Shown: positions 54,793 through 63,632 of the stretch, piece after piece
Layout of the letters: each line of letters begins with the position of its first letter
Numbering within the stretch: the stretch's first letter is position 1
Source: Methanoregula sp. SKADARSKE-2
GTDB taxonomy: Archaea; Halobacteriota; Methanomicrobia; Methanomicrobiales; Methanospirillaceae
Length of the DNA stretch: 64,000 bases
Assembly (NCBI GenBank): GCA_030919125.1
Contig: CP121470.1
Span: 434,001-498,000 of the forward strand
Direction: 5' to 3'
Program-made: the position numbers and the translations under genes
The notes under the pieces: generated by a model
Told to the model about the DNA's origin: nothing
The model's database searches: none
The model's input: the letters and a program-made list of their open reading frames with translations, nothing else

Positions 54793-55223
54793 GAGAATTC
54801 TGAAAAATTCCCCCTGTAGCCGGTAGTACTTTATCTTAGTACGATGCATCCGATCGGTATCCGCGATGTTCTCAAAAACGCTCGAATCTCTCGAATCCTA
54901 TCTCCCGGGGAACGCCCATATGCCGTCATCAAGAATGTGTTCCATTCTGCTCATACCAGAGTCACAACCGTTCTCAGGGTGTATACCAAAATGCTGTTCT
55001 CGGCCTTCTGCTTTAACCGGTTTCAACTAGCAACCCTCAAAAAACAAGGGGTTCTTGAGCGGATGCTCTCGACAAAAAACTGAAATGTGGCCTGAAAATG
55101 CAAGAACCGGATACATAGACCCACTCACATTGGTGCTATTTTGTAAAATTGGGGCAAGCCGAACGCTCGGGAAGCACCCCTTTCCGGTACGATCGTAAAA
55201 TAAATGGGTTATTCGTTATCCTC
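54793..55223 (+). mobile_element. Internally deleted IS5-type element, MITE-like
   Basis: Both ends match the 1171-bp element (left GAGAATTCTGAAAA, right TTCGTTATCCTC), but 743 bases equivalent to 22816-23558 are missing; the left leader joins directly to the transposase C-terminal part. The junction makes an ATG that opens a 79-residue frame (54844-55083) equal to the transposase C-terminus. It lacks two of three catalytic residues. No target duplication is seen. Confidence 0.88.
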
Positions 55224-55455
55224 AAGTACTTTCGAGAGATCAAGATTCTCATGAACATTGTTCGTATCTGAACTGATTCCGTATCGGTGCTGGCACGAAG
55301 CAACGGGAGATAAATAAACCAGGGGAAGGACCTCCGCCCTGCCTTTTTGGTAGTTATTGTATAAAACCCTTAACCCGTTATTCGCCGGTAGTCCCGGGGA
55401 TAGAGGTGCAGCCCCGAAGGCGAAGATTGAGAGAGGAGCGTTCTCAAATATTTTA

Positions 55456-56328
55456 TCAATGCGTTTTTCCGGTAACCGGTTTCTTCCACCAGATCTTCGC
55501 AAACGTCGAATCGCCCGAGATGACAATCTCGTTCCCCTCGTGCCGGATCAACGGCGTAAGATATTTCCCGAGCACCTTCTCCTGTTCCGGAGTTGTCACA
55601 CTGAACCTCCCCCGGAAGAATGCTATCATCTCCTCCACCGATGCAAACCGGTACTCCTTCTCGAGCGGGAGCATCTCTACGTTTGCGTAGATTCCCATCT
55701 GGTACAGGACGTTGAAGAGGCAGTCCACCTTCGGTCCCGGGAAGTAGGGGACGCCGTGCAACGGTTCCCAGAGATCATCGTACATCTTCTCCCAGAAGGG
55801 GGAGTTGACGAACCAGAAGAGATAGACGTACTTCGTTGATGCCTGGTTCATCTTTGCAAGCGCAGCCCGTATGTCGTGCATGGTCAGCGAGAGCGATGCG
55901 ATGACGACGTCGTAGTTGCCATCGAGGTCGTGCTCGATCTCTACCTCCTCCCAGCGTTTTTTGATGCAGGAGATGTTTGTGATCCCGTCTTTATGGATGT
56001 GACTCTCAAGGATTCCCACCATCCCCTCCCCGGGTTCAACCGCAGAGATCTCCCGCACGAGCGGCGAGAGGGGGAGCGCAAGCGTCCCCGGGCCGGCACC
56101 GATGTCAAGTACCCGGGAGTCAGGGGTAATATCGAGGCTCCGTATCGTCAGCTGGATCCTCGCGTCATACCGGCTGCTGGAGTTCTTCTCGTACCGGGCT
56201 GCATTCTCCAGCTTGTCCCAGTTGTGCGAGGGATCGTCGAAGTGCTTTGAGGATGCATGCCGTTCCTGCCTTGCCATCCAGATCGCGTTCCAGTCCGGAT
56301 CGCACGTGCATGCCGGCTCGGGATTCAT
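55456..56328 (-). CDS. Class I SAM-dependent methyltransferase
   Basis: A 290-residue methyltransferase. The SAM-binding motif I is VLDIGAGPGTLALPL near residue 71, motif II ISAVEPGEGM with the acidic ribose ligand, and VVIASLSLTMHDIRAALAKM is the motif IV region. The N-terminus has CTCDPDWNAIWMARQ, a family trait. The substrate is not evident; in methanogens such enzymes occur beside corrinoid or metal-related genes. No operon partner is clear. Confidence 0.88.
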   Translation of the reverse strand: MNPEPACTCDPDWNAIWMARQERHASSKHFDDPSHNWDKLENAARYEKNSSSRYDARIQLTIRSLDITPDSRVLDIGAGPGTLALPLSPLVREISAVEPGEGMVGILESHIHKDGITNISCIKKRWEEVEIEHDLDGNYDVVIASLSLTMHDIRAALAKMNQASTKYVYLFWFVNSPFWEKMYDDLWEPLHGVPYFPGPKVDCLFNVLYQMGIYANVEMLPLEKEYRFASVEEMIAFFRGRFSVTTPEQEKVLGKYLTPLIRHEGNEIVISGDSTFAKIWWKKPVTGKTH

Positions 56329-56416
56329 ACCAGTCAGTGGACGCGAAACCGGTTATAGATTTCTGCCTCCTCCCCGGATCGATGGCACGGAGCGAAAGCT
56401 GTAAAAAGGGGATGAA

Positions 56417-57478
56417 CTATTCGTGCCGGAGCGCATCGATCGGGTTGAGATGGGCAGCCCTCCAGGTCGGGTAAATCCCGCAGATGAGGCAGACGATGAT
56501 CCCAAACGAGACGCTGTACACGATGATGATGAGGCTTGACGGGACAAACAGGTATTTTGTCGTCTGGAACAGCATACTGCTGATCGCGTAACCCCCGATG
56601 AGGCTTCCCACCACGCCGAGGATCAACGCCTCGTAGAGGAACATCGCCATGACCTCCCTCCGCTGCGAGCCGATACTCCGCATGATACCGATGGCCGAGA
56701 CGAAGGCGGTTATCTGGCCGAAGGTCTGGAAGATGGTCTCCATGGCCTTCCGGGTATCCATCACGTCGACGATCTTGTCCCGCTTGTTCATCTGTTTCTC
56801 GATCGCGGTCTTCACGGACGCAGGATTGTCAAGGGTATCGACTCTGATGACAAACCTGTCGTAATCGTTACGGTTGTAGGAGTTCTCGAACCCGTCCCTG
56901 GTGACGACTACTGCGGAGTCGGTACTGACATCGAAGGCCATACCCCGCTCCTCGATGATGCCCGTTACGCGGAGCGTCCCGAGGGAGATCCGGGATCCGA
57001 CCTTGATATTATTGTCTTCCGCGAACTTCGATCCCACGAGGCACCCGGAGTTCCCCCGGCTGTACCCGCCTTCCTTGAGCTTGAGAAGGCCCGGGACATC
57101 GTCGGGATTGATCCCGTAGAGCATGGTGACGATATCGTCCTTCCCGACCCCGAATTTCATCCGGTCCGATGTCTGCAGGACCGGTATGGCAATATTGGGG
57201 GCGGATACGCGCTTGATCTGCTGGAACTGCTGTTCGCTGATCGTGAGGTTGGCTGCGCCTCCCCCACCGAATACGTTGCCGTTGCCGCCGACATGGGGAG
57301 TAACAATGACACTGTCCCCCACCGATCGCAGGCTGTCGGATACGGTGAGGACCATGATGTTCCCGAGTATGCCCATGGTCGAGATGGCGACCACGCCTAT
57401 TACGATGCCAAGCATGGCAAGGAACGACTGGAGCATGTGGAGCTTGACGTTCCGTTTTGCTATCTCCCAGAAGATCAT
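56417..57478 (-). CDS. MacB/FtsX-type ABC permease, internally shortened
   Basis: A 353-residue permease: first helix (FLAMLGIVIGVVAISTMGIL), a large MacB-PCD extracellular domain, then FtsX helices (MFLYEALILGVVGSLIGGYA, LIIIVYSVSFGIIVCLICGI) and YPTWRAAHLNPIDALRHE. Between FGQITAFVSAIG and IMRSIGSQRREV the second FtsX helix, about 30 residues that normally end in KEIGIMRSIG, is absent, an in-frame deletion. With a truncated ATPase partner just upstream, the exporter cannot work. Start overlaps the ATPase stop (ATGA). Confidence 0.85.
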   Translation of the reverse strand: MIFWEIAKRNVKLHMLQSFLAMLGIVIGVVAISTMGILGNIMVLTVSDSLRSVGDSVIVTPHVGGNGNVFGGGGAANLTISEQQFQQIKRVSAPNIAIPVLQTSDRMKFGVGKDDIVTMLYGINPDDVPGLLKLKEGGYSRGNSGCLVGSKFAEDNNIKVGSRISLGTLRVTGIIEERGMAFDVSTDSAVVVTRDGFENSYNRNDYDRFVIRVDTLDNPASVKTAIEKQMNKRDKIVDVMDTRKAMETIFQTFGQITAFVSAIGIMRSIGSQRREVMAMFLYEALILGVVGSLIGGYAISSMLFQTTKYLFVPSSLIIIVYSVSFGIIVCLICGIYPTWRAAHLNPIDALRHE

Positions 57479-57775
57479 TCTACGATCCTCCCGTCAGCGA
57501 TCCGGATCGTCCGTCTTGAATATTCGGCAATGTGCGGATCATGGGTCACCATGATGATCGTGGTGCCTTTCTTGTTCAGCTCGGTCATCAGGTTCATGAT
57601 GCCATCCCCGGGCTTCGAATCGAGGTTTCCCGTCGGCTCGTCGCAGAGGAGGATGTCCGGATCGTTGATGAGTGCCCGCGCGATCGCGACCCGCTGCTGC
57701 TGGCCGCCCGAGAGTTCGGTGGGCGTGTGGGTAAAAAATTTCTCTTCGAGCTGGACTGCCCGGAGGACCTCACAT
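57475..57775 (-). pseudogene. MacB-type ABC ATPase, C-terminal fragment
   Basis: About 98 codons: EVLRAVQLEEKFFTHTPTEL, signature SGGQQQRVAIARALINDPDI, Walker B LLCDEPTGNLDSK and H-loop VTHDPHIAEYS. The Walker A half (about 130 residues) is missing; the fragment abuts the end of the CARDB-like gene. The stop overlaps the permease start. Confidence 0.87.
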
Positions 57776-58952
57776 CCCCTCTCCGGGTTTACCGCCCTTC
57801 TGCCGCTTCAGGTAGAAGATCCAACCGCTGACAAAAACCGCGACGATAAGCACCGCAACGACGATGATTGGGGCTACATTCGATCCGCTGCTCTTCTGCG
57901 CCGTCATCCTGGATGAGAGGAGCTGGACGTCCTGCACAAAATTGTAGACGTTCCCGTCAGCATCCTTATACGAGAGCTGCAAGGGCACGCTGCTCGTGTT
58001 CGTTGCCGCAAAGGTCACCTCGAAGCTCCCGAAATCGTCCAGCTTGAGCGCCCCGACGACATAGCGTTTGTAGGGATCCTGCGGGATCAAGGGTCGTCAC
58101 CATCACACGGTATTTGCGGTCTCAAGACCTGCGTTGTTGACGTCCCCGGTGAGATGGTAGAGGCCAGCATCCGGCTTGACGATAAGGTTGCTCACGACAG
58201 GGTATGCCTGCTTCTTGTCATCACCAAAGGGGAGGGAAATTTCTGTCTTCACGACGTGGATATTATCTCCGTTCTCGTAGGTGAGAGCCAGAAGGGCGGT
58301 TGTAGGCTTGTCAGGAGCGACGGTGAAGTTGACCGGTATCTTGGAATTGGCGGGGAGATCCCCGACAAATATCCTTGATGGGGAGGGGGTCACGCCCTCC
58401 CCTGAAATTTCGAGGATCACGTTCTTTGCGGTATTGTCCCGGGGGTTTGCGACCAGCATGAAGATGGTCTTCTTTCTCCCCTGCGCGTAGGCATCAGGCT
58501 TGTCCAGTACCGTGAATACGAGCGCGGGGTATCATCGATCTTGACCGTAGCCCAGTTGAACAGGCTGTCTGCGTCCCGGAAGCTCAAGGAAAATGTCGGA
58601 TAGTGCGTACCGACAGGCCCATCGGCTACGATGGAGAAGGTGAAGGTCTGCGTCTGGCCGGGTCCAATGGTTGTCGATGAATCGTAGGGCCTGCTGATTA
58701 CCCGGATCTCGTTATCGTTAAACGTCGCATGATTCACCACAATTCCGGAGTTATTGTTTCCATTTGTTACCTGGATTGTGACTGTCCCGGTGTCGCCCTG
58801 GAAGAAGACTGCCTGCCGGATTGTACGTGACGCTGGAGACGTACACCTTTCCCGCAGCGGTGATTGAGTCCGGGGTTGTAAAAGCATTCACCGTCGTCGT
58901 CACTACGACAACAAATACGAGGATACCAAATAAAGATGGAAGGGTTTTTCAT
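57770..58952 (-). pseudogene. CARDB/S-layer-like surface protein, frameshifted
   Basis: Signal region FGILVFVVVVTTTVNAF is one base off the ATG at 58952. Beta-sandwich repeats follow in changing frames: DTGTVTIQVTNGNNNSGIVV, FTFSIVADGPVGTHYPTFSL, LVANPRDNTAKNVILEISGE, PVVSNLIVKPDAGLYHLTGD, and GSFEVTFAATNTSSVPLQLS. The C-terminus has a membrane anchor (APIIVVAVLIVAVFVSGWIF). At least four frameshifts (near 58930, 58820, 58500, 58100). The COG1361-type protein was the exported partner of the ABC system. Confidence 0.8.
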
Positions 58953-59632
58953 ATTTGCATCACTGTCAGATTGTAGACCCTGAAGAGAATGGACGCGACC
59001 ACGGGAACCATGACGCAGATAACTGCATCTCTCATCGATAATCCCCGTGCATGTTGTGCCCCGAAGATCCATATGTTTGCACTCCAGAGGAGGAAGACTA
59101 TACTGATAAGGGTTGAGATTTGGGTAAATTCCAGCAGTGCGGGATCGCGCGTGAGCAATTTTATCGCCTCCTGCATCAGATCGGGATCCTGCAAGGCTGC
59201 CAGGGAGATGTGTGGGATGACGACTTTCGGGAGGTATTCGAGCGCAACGATGAGCGAAATCACGGAACCGAGTACCTGGGGGAGGAACCTGTACCCGATA
59301 AATTCGAGAGTCCGTTTGAAGGTTCCCGTTCCCTTAAACAGCATCGACATCAGGAAGATCACTCCCGCCCAGACGGCCCAGAAGATAAAGATTCCAAGGA
59401 ATGCTCCGATAACTGAAACTGCAAGGATTATGGGCCCGATACCCTTCATTTCGCCTGCCATCAGAGTCGCCGTGAGGCCGCCATACTCGTACCCGTATAT
59501 CGCGCCGATAACGACGGCCGCAAGCAATATCAGAAAGGGGATTTTAATATTCTCTTTTTCCTGCATTGCTCTCTGGAAGAAAGTATTTGGATTGACAAGA
59601 ATGTCAAGAATGTCAAGGATTCTGGGACTCAT
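58949..59632 (-). CDS. YIP1-family membrane protein
   Basis: A 227-residue protein with five membrane helices in the YIP1 pattern: FLILLAAVVIGAIYGYEYGG, IILAVSVIGAFLGIFIFWAV, FLPQVLGSVISLIVALEYLP, ISIVFLLWSANIWIFGAQHA and AVICVMVPVVASILFRVY. Its stop overlaps the CARDB ATG (ATGA); it is first of the four-gene row YIP1, CARDB, ATPase, permease, and the only one undamaged. Confidence 0.87.
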   Translation of the reverse strand: MSPRILDILDILVNPNTFFQRAMQEKENIKIPFLILLAAVVIGAIYGYEYGGLTATLMAGEMKGIGPIILAVSVIGAFLGIFIFWAVWAGVIFLMSMLFKGTGTFKRTLEFIGYRFLPQVLGSVISLIVALEYLPKVVIPHISLAALQDPDLMQEAIKLLTRDPALLEFTQISTLISIVFLLWSANIWIFGAQHARGLSMRDAVICVMVPVVASILFRVYNLTVMQI

Positions 59633-60036
59633 GCTGTATTCACCATGGAAAGAGACGTATTCCGCGAATTAAGGCTTGCGGGTAACGATTCACCACTTTC
59701 TGTCAATATTTTGATGTTGACAGGAAAGAGGTTCTCGGTAAGCGGGAAATATTTCCTGATCATGAAGGATTACCCAAAGAATAAGAATTCATGAATTACA
59801 CCGTTATCATTTGTGAAAAACAACTTCTCCCTCAAAGTTTTCGCTTCTTGTACAGAGAGTACCGGTGAATAATAACTTTGTGGTACTGCCGGCCCTCTAA
59901 GGTTTATGATGTCCCTGACTTTCCCTTTGGTGGGTCAAGACTCTCACGGGGAATCTCAAGTGCAATGAACGAATAAAAACAATAGACGACAATATTGCTC
60001 TGTAATGTATATATTAGTACAAAGCAACCTACTAGT
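59633..60036. other. Divergent promoter region, no gene
   Basis: These 404 A/T-rich bases separate the YIP1 gene and the trpB2 remnant. TGTATATATTA at 60006-60016 is a TATA box for the latter, about 26 bases before its ATG. Nothing else was recognised. Confidence 0.5.
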
Positions 60037-60242
60037 ATGCAGACAAAAATCCTCCTCGATGAGGAGCAGATGCCAAAAAAATGGTATAATATCCAGCGGA
60101 CCTGCCATCCCCGCTTGATCCGCCGCTTCATCCGCAGACGAAGAAACCGATCGGCCCGGAGGATCTCTCCGCAATTTTCCCGATGGAAATCATCCGGCAG
60201 GAAGCCACAAGACCAATACCTCGATCCCCCAGGCCTATTACA
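60037..60242 (+). pseudogene. Tryptophan synthase beta (TrpB2) N-terminal fragment
   Basis: [20 protein letters not shown] in one frame, then, one base off, [20 protein letters not shown] and [20 protein letters not shown]: the N-terminus of a TrpB2-type tryptophan synthase beta chain (WYN, DLP and HPQT motifs). Another shift follows at about 60218, and the IS5-type element begins at 60243. The PLP-binding body of the enzyme is absent from the window. Confidence 0.75.
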
Positions 60243-61415
60243 GAGGATAACGAATAACCCATTTATTTTACGATCGTACCGGAAAGGGGTGCTTCCCGAG
60301 CGTTCGGTTTGCCCCAATTTTACAAAATAGCACCAATGTGAGTGGGTCTATGTATCCGGTTCTTGCATTTTCAGGCCACATTTCAGTTTTTTGTCGAGAG
60401 CATCCGCTCAAGAACTCCTTGTTTTTTGAGGGTTGCGAGTTGAAACCGGTTAAAGCAGAAGGCCGAGAACAGCATTTTGGTATGCACCCTGAGAACGGTT
60501 GTGACTTTGGTATGAGCAGAATGGAACACATTCTTGATGATGGCATATGGGCGTTCCCCGGGAGATAGGATTCGAGAGATTCGAGCGTTTTTGAGAACAT
60601 CGCGGATACCGATCGGATGCCCACGAACACCCCGTTGCATGGTGGTGTTGAAACCTTTTGTTTTGGTACCGAAATATCCTCGGTCACGGTAGATCACCTC
60701 TCCTTCGTTCGACAGGTCGATTTGCGAATCGTGGGTTGAGGCAGTTGTAACCTCGAGAGCCCGGATCAGTCCGAAGTCACAATCCTCTTTGGTATGGAGT
60801 TTGTATCCAAAATAAGATTTCTTGCCCTTTATCGCCCATGTTCCATCCCGGCTTCTTCGAGTTTTTGCAGCATCACCCCGGGGTGTATTCGTTGAAGCAT
60901 GACCGGGCTCTGAAGTGATGAAAGTCGCATCCTGAATGGTGCCTTTTTTGATTTTCAGACATTGTGCATCGAGTTGTCGCTGGAGCTCATCCCAAATAGC
61001 CTTATCCTTTCCGGTCTTTGCCAACCGCTCCCGGAAATACCAGACGGTGGTCTGATCCGGGACCTTGTTAGGATACCCGAGGAATTTCATAAATGATATG
61101 CGATCATTGGCCTGACGCTCAAGTTCGGGATCGGACAGGCTGTACATCGACTGGAGTACCAGCATCTTAACCATGAGAACGATATCAATATTCGGTCGAC
61201 CGCCCTCTTCGGTCTGGTTTCGATACAGACCTCCCACTACCGTCAGAAACCTCTCCCAATTGATTAATGTCGAAAATCCATCAAGCCGATCCCCGAGTCG
61301 TTTGATACTCTCATACCGCTTCTCGAGCGCAAAATCAACCAGATTTTCCATACTCGTCATTGATCGTACTAAGATAAAGTACTACCGGCTACAGGGGGAA
61401 TTTTTCAGAATTCTC
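60243..61415 (-). mobile_element. IS5-family insertion sequence, intact copy 2
   Basis: A 1173-bp inverted copy of 22765-23935, with the same ends (GAGGATAACG at left, CAGAATTCTC at right) and an intact transposase. The flanks, TACA and TCAT, do not repeat, and unrelated DNA lies on the two sides, so a rearrangement followed insertion. Confidence 0.92.
60383..61360 (-). CDS. IS5-family transposase
   Basis: 325 residues, near-identical to 22818-23795; DDE residues in GTIQDATFI, VIYRDRGYFG and SPGERPYAI are all kept. It should be active and able to mobilise the deleted copy at 54793-55223. Confidence 0.95.
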   Translation of the reverse strand: MTSMENLVDFALEKRYESIKRLGDRLDGFSTLINWERFLTVVGGLYRNQTEEGGRPNIDIVLMVKMLVLQSMYSLSDPELERQANDRISFMKFLGYPNKVPDQTTVWYFRERLAKTGKDKAIWDELQRQLDAQCLKIKKGTIQDATFITSEPGHASTNTPRGDAAKTRRSRDGTWAIKGKKSYFGYKLHTKEDCDFGLIRALEVTTASTHDSQIDLSNEGEVIYRDRGYFGTKTKGFNTTMQRGVRGHPIGIRDVLKNARISRILSPGERPYAIIKNVFHSAHTKVTTVLRVHTKMLFSAFCFNRFQLATLKKQGVLERMLSTKN

Positions 61416-61452
61416 TCATGTTTAAATATCTATTTATAATTTGCCTGTTCGC

Positions 61453-62461
61453 TGCTGTGTTGCACAAATGATTATGAGCGCAGGGCTTAGATTTATCCGG
61501 TATCCGGTTCTTATAAAAAATAATGGCAAAGAACAAGCGCTGGGGTAAACCGTATGAGGACAACCGGGAATGGCCAAAATATAACGAACATTTAGTCCAG
61601 CGAGGTGAATTTTATCTTTCATTGGAATTTATAGCCGTGTGGGATACCGAATTATCCCGAATGAATGCTCACAAAGGTTGCAGCAATTCATGTTCTCTTC
61701 TCTATGCCGTACCGTCAGATGGAGGGATTTCTTCGAAAATTATCCCCATTCGTTCAGCAGGATCTTGCTGCCGATTACACGACTTTATTCCGTCGAATCC
61801 GTTTGTTCGAATTGCCGGTGTCCGACACGATCGGGCAAACCGGTAAGGATGTTGTTGTCGCGATAGATAGCACGGGGATTAAAGTTACCAACCGGGGTGA
61901 GTGGATGCGAGAAAAGTGGAGAGTTCATCGTGGTTGGATCGAGGTTCATGTTGCCATTGATCGGAAATCCCGTAATATCCTGGAGATGGAAGTTACTAAC
62001 GAGACCATTCCGGACGAGAAGTGTTGTATTCCTCTTATCGATTCTGCACAAAACTCTCTCCAGTCTGGTACTGTCCGGAAGGTACTCGGAGACGGAGCGT
62101 ACGATCATATTTCGATTTTTAACGACCTTGAAAAGCGGCACATTTCTTCGGCGATCAAGATTCGATCGAATGCTTCGAGAAGATCGAAGGGTTCCTCCTA
62201 TCGGGCTCAATGTGCCCGGGAGTTCCTTGATGCGGGATACGAGGAATGGGCTCAAAGACACAACTATGGTTCGAGATGGGCGGTCGAAGGCGTTTTCTCT
62301 TCAATGAAACGGATTTTGGGGAAATCGGTCAAAGCTACCAGCATCAATGGAATGTTTCATGAGTTCCCACTGAAATTCAGTCTTTACAATATCCTCATCA
62401 ACAGTTAATACGCCCAGATTTCTAAACCGGGGAATTTAGTACGGATTTGTGCAACACAGCA
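61453..62461 (+). mobile_element. Second IS5-group element (ISH-like), defective
   Basis: A 1009-bp element bounded by perfect 17-bp inverted repeats TGCTGTGTTGCACAAAT (61453-61469 and inverse at 62445-62461). It carries one frameshifted transposase gene. It lies only 37 bases from the IS5-type copy 2. No target duplication was found. Confidence 0.88.
61523..62408 (+). pseudogene. IS5-group transposase, N-terminally frameshifted
   Basis: MAKNKRWGKPYEDNREWPKY to WDTELSRMN is in one frame; from 61665 another frame gives VLFSMPYRQMEGFLRKLSPF, then VVVAIDSTGIKVTNRGEW (first Asp), LGDGAYDH (second Asp) and the Glu in YGSRWAVEGVFSSMKRI. A segment of about 15 residues that relatives have after the N-terminal block seems lost at the same point. 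The catalytic domain is whole, but no contiguous protein can be made. Confidence 0.8.
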
Positions 62462-62468
62462 CGGTTGC

Positions 62469-62544
62469 AGGAAATGCTGTTGGCGATGCATCACGCCCGA
62501 TGATGAAAAGGATGGCTCAGAAATACATGGATGATCCGGTCTAG
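62469..62544 (+). pseudogene. C-terminal fragment of an unidentified gene
   Basis: Right after the IS, one frame reads GNAVGDASRPMMKRMAQKYM then DDPV and TAG. It looks like the natural end of a protein whose upstream part was cut off by the IS. No family recognised; it need not belong with the trpB2 fragment. Confidence 0.35.
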
Positions 62545-62624
62545 CATTCCGGAGAAGCCCCTCACCTCGTTGGTCGACGGTATAATGACAAGTGTTATCA
62601 TCGGGCTTTTTCAATATTGAATCA

Positions 62625-63536
62625 ATGCTCGAAAAATTCAAAGGGTGTCTGCTGGGCGCGGCGATAGGCGATGCGCTTGGAATGCCTAACGAGAGCGCAG
62701 CTCCCAACCTGAGTAAGATGAGATACGGCTACCGGCGCCCGTACAAAGGCCATCCCAATGATAATCTCCATCCCGGCCAGTACACCGATGATACCCAGTT
62801 GATGCTGCTTCTCGGAACCCTCCTCGCCGATGGCAGGTATAACGAGGAGCGGTATGCAACAGCGCTTCGCGCATTGTGTGCGCGGGGGGCTCTTCGTTTT
62901 CCGGATGGATCCGTGACTTCCGCGTGCGAGCGGGCGGTCAAGGAAAGCGTTCCCCAGAAAGGGGTTAAATCGACAACCTCCGGTTGCCTCCCGGTCTCGA
63001 TCTCGTTCGCGCTCACCTTCCCGGATATGAACGAAGGTTGCGAACGGGCGGTCCGCGCCTGTAATGTCACGCACTCCCATCCCGCAGCCCATGCAGCGGT
63101 TTCAACATTTGTAACTCTCCTCTACCATGCCCTCCATGAATCTCCGGCTCCGGTTGAACGTGCACTTGAAAAAGCCCAGGCTGAGGATGAAGCCCTGGGA
63201 GCGAAGCTCAGAAATGCAGTTATCCTCGAAAAAGACGGGATGGAGACCGAAACGGCGTTACTGAAGATCGGCAATGATGTCTCCGTATTCCAGACTCTCC
63301 CCATAGCATTCTTCCTGATCAACCGGTACCACCATCCTCCGGATCTCCTGACCGTTGCTGCGAACACCGGCGGCAACACCGATACGATCTGCCTCCTCTG
63401 CGGTGCTTACATCGGGGCATCAAAAGGGATGGGCGCACTCCCTGCAGATCTTCTGGAAACACTGGAGGACCGTCAGCGTATCGAGCTATTAGCCCAGCGA
63501 CTTCATACAGTGTATAGCCGGAAAACCGGACAATAA
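62625..63536 (+). CDS. ADP-ribosylglycohydrolase family protein
   Basis: A 303-residue ARH/DraG-fold hydrolase, which removes ADP-ribose or acts on related ADP-ribosyl compounds with two Mg2+. Motifs are MLEKFKGCLLGAAIGDALGM, YTDDTQLMLLLG (metal ligands T-D-D) and the C-terminal NTGGNTDTICLLCGAYIGA (third and fourth metal ligands in G-N-T-D-T). Relatives may act on O-acetyl-ADP-ribose, Arg-ADP-ribose or DNA-linked forms; which one is not evident. The ATG at 62625 begins the family N-terminus. Confidence 0.92.
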   Translation: MLEKFKGCLLGAAIGDALGMPNESAAPNLSKMRYGYRRPYKGHPNDNLHPGQYTDDTQLMLLLGTLLADGRYNEERYATALRALCARGALRFPDGSVTSACERAVKESVPQKGVKSTTSGCLPVSISFALTFPDMNEGCERAVRACNVTHSHPAAHAAVSTFVTLLYHALHESPAPVERALEKAQAEDEALGAKLRNAVILEKDGMETETALLKIGNDVSVFQTLPIAFFLINRYHHPPDLLTVAANTGGNTDTICLLCGAYIGASKGMGALPADLLETLEDRQRIELLAQRLHTVYSRKTGQ

Positions 63537-63602
63537 ACCCGCACTTTGTTTCCCGATACATTCCCACAGTCGGGGTAATTTTTTTGGTGATTCCTTAATA
63601 AC

Positions 63603-63612
63603 CATTAAATTT
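63603..63612 (+). promoter_or_regulatory. TATA box of argC
   Basis: CATTAAATTT about 25 bases before the argC ATG, implying a leaderless or near-leaderless message. Confidence 0.5.
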
Positions 63613-63632
63613 TCACAACCGGATATTCTTTT

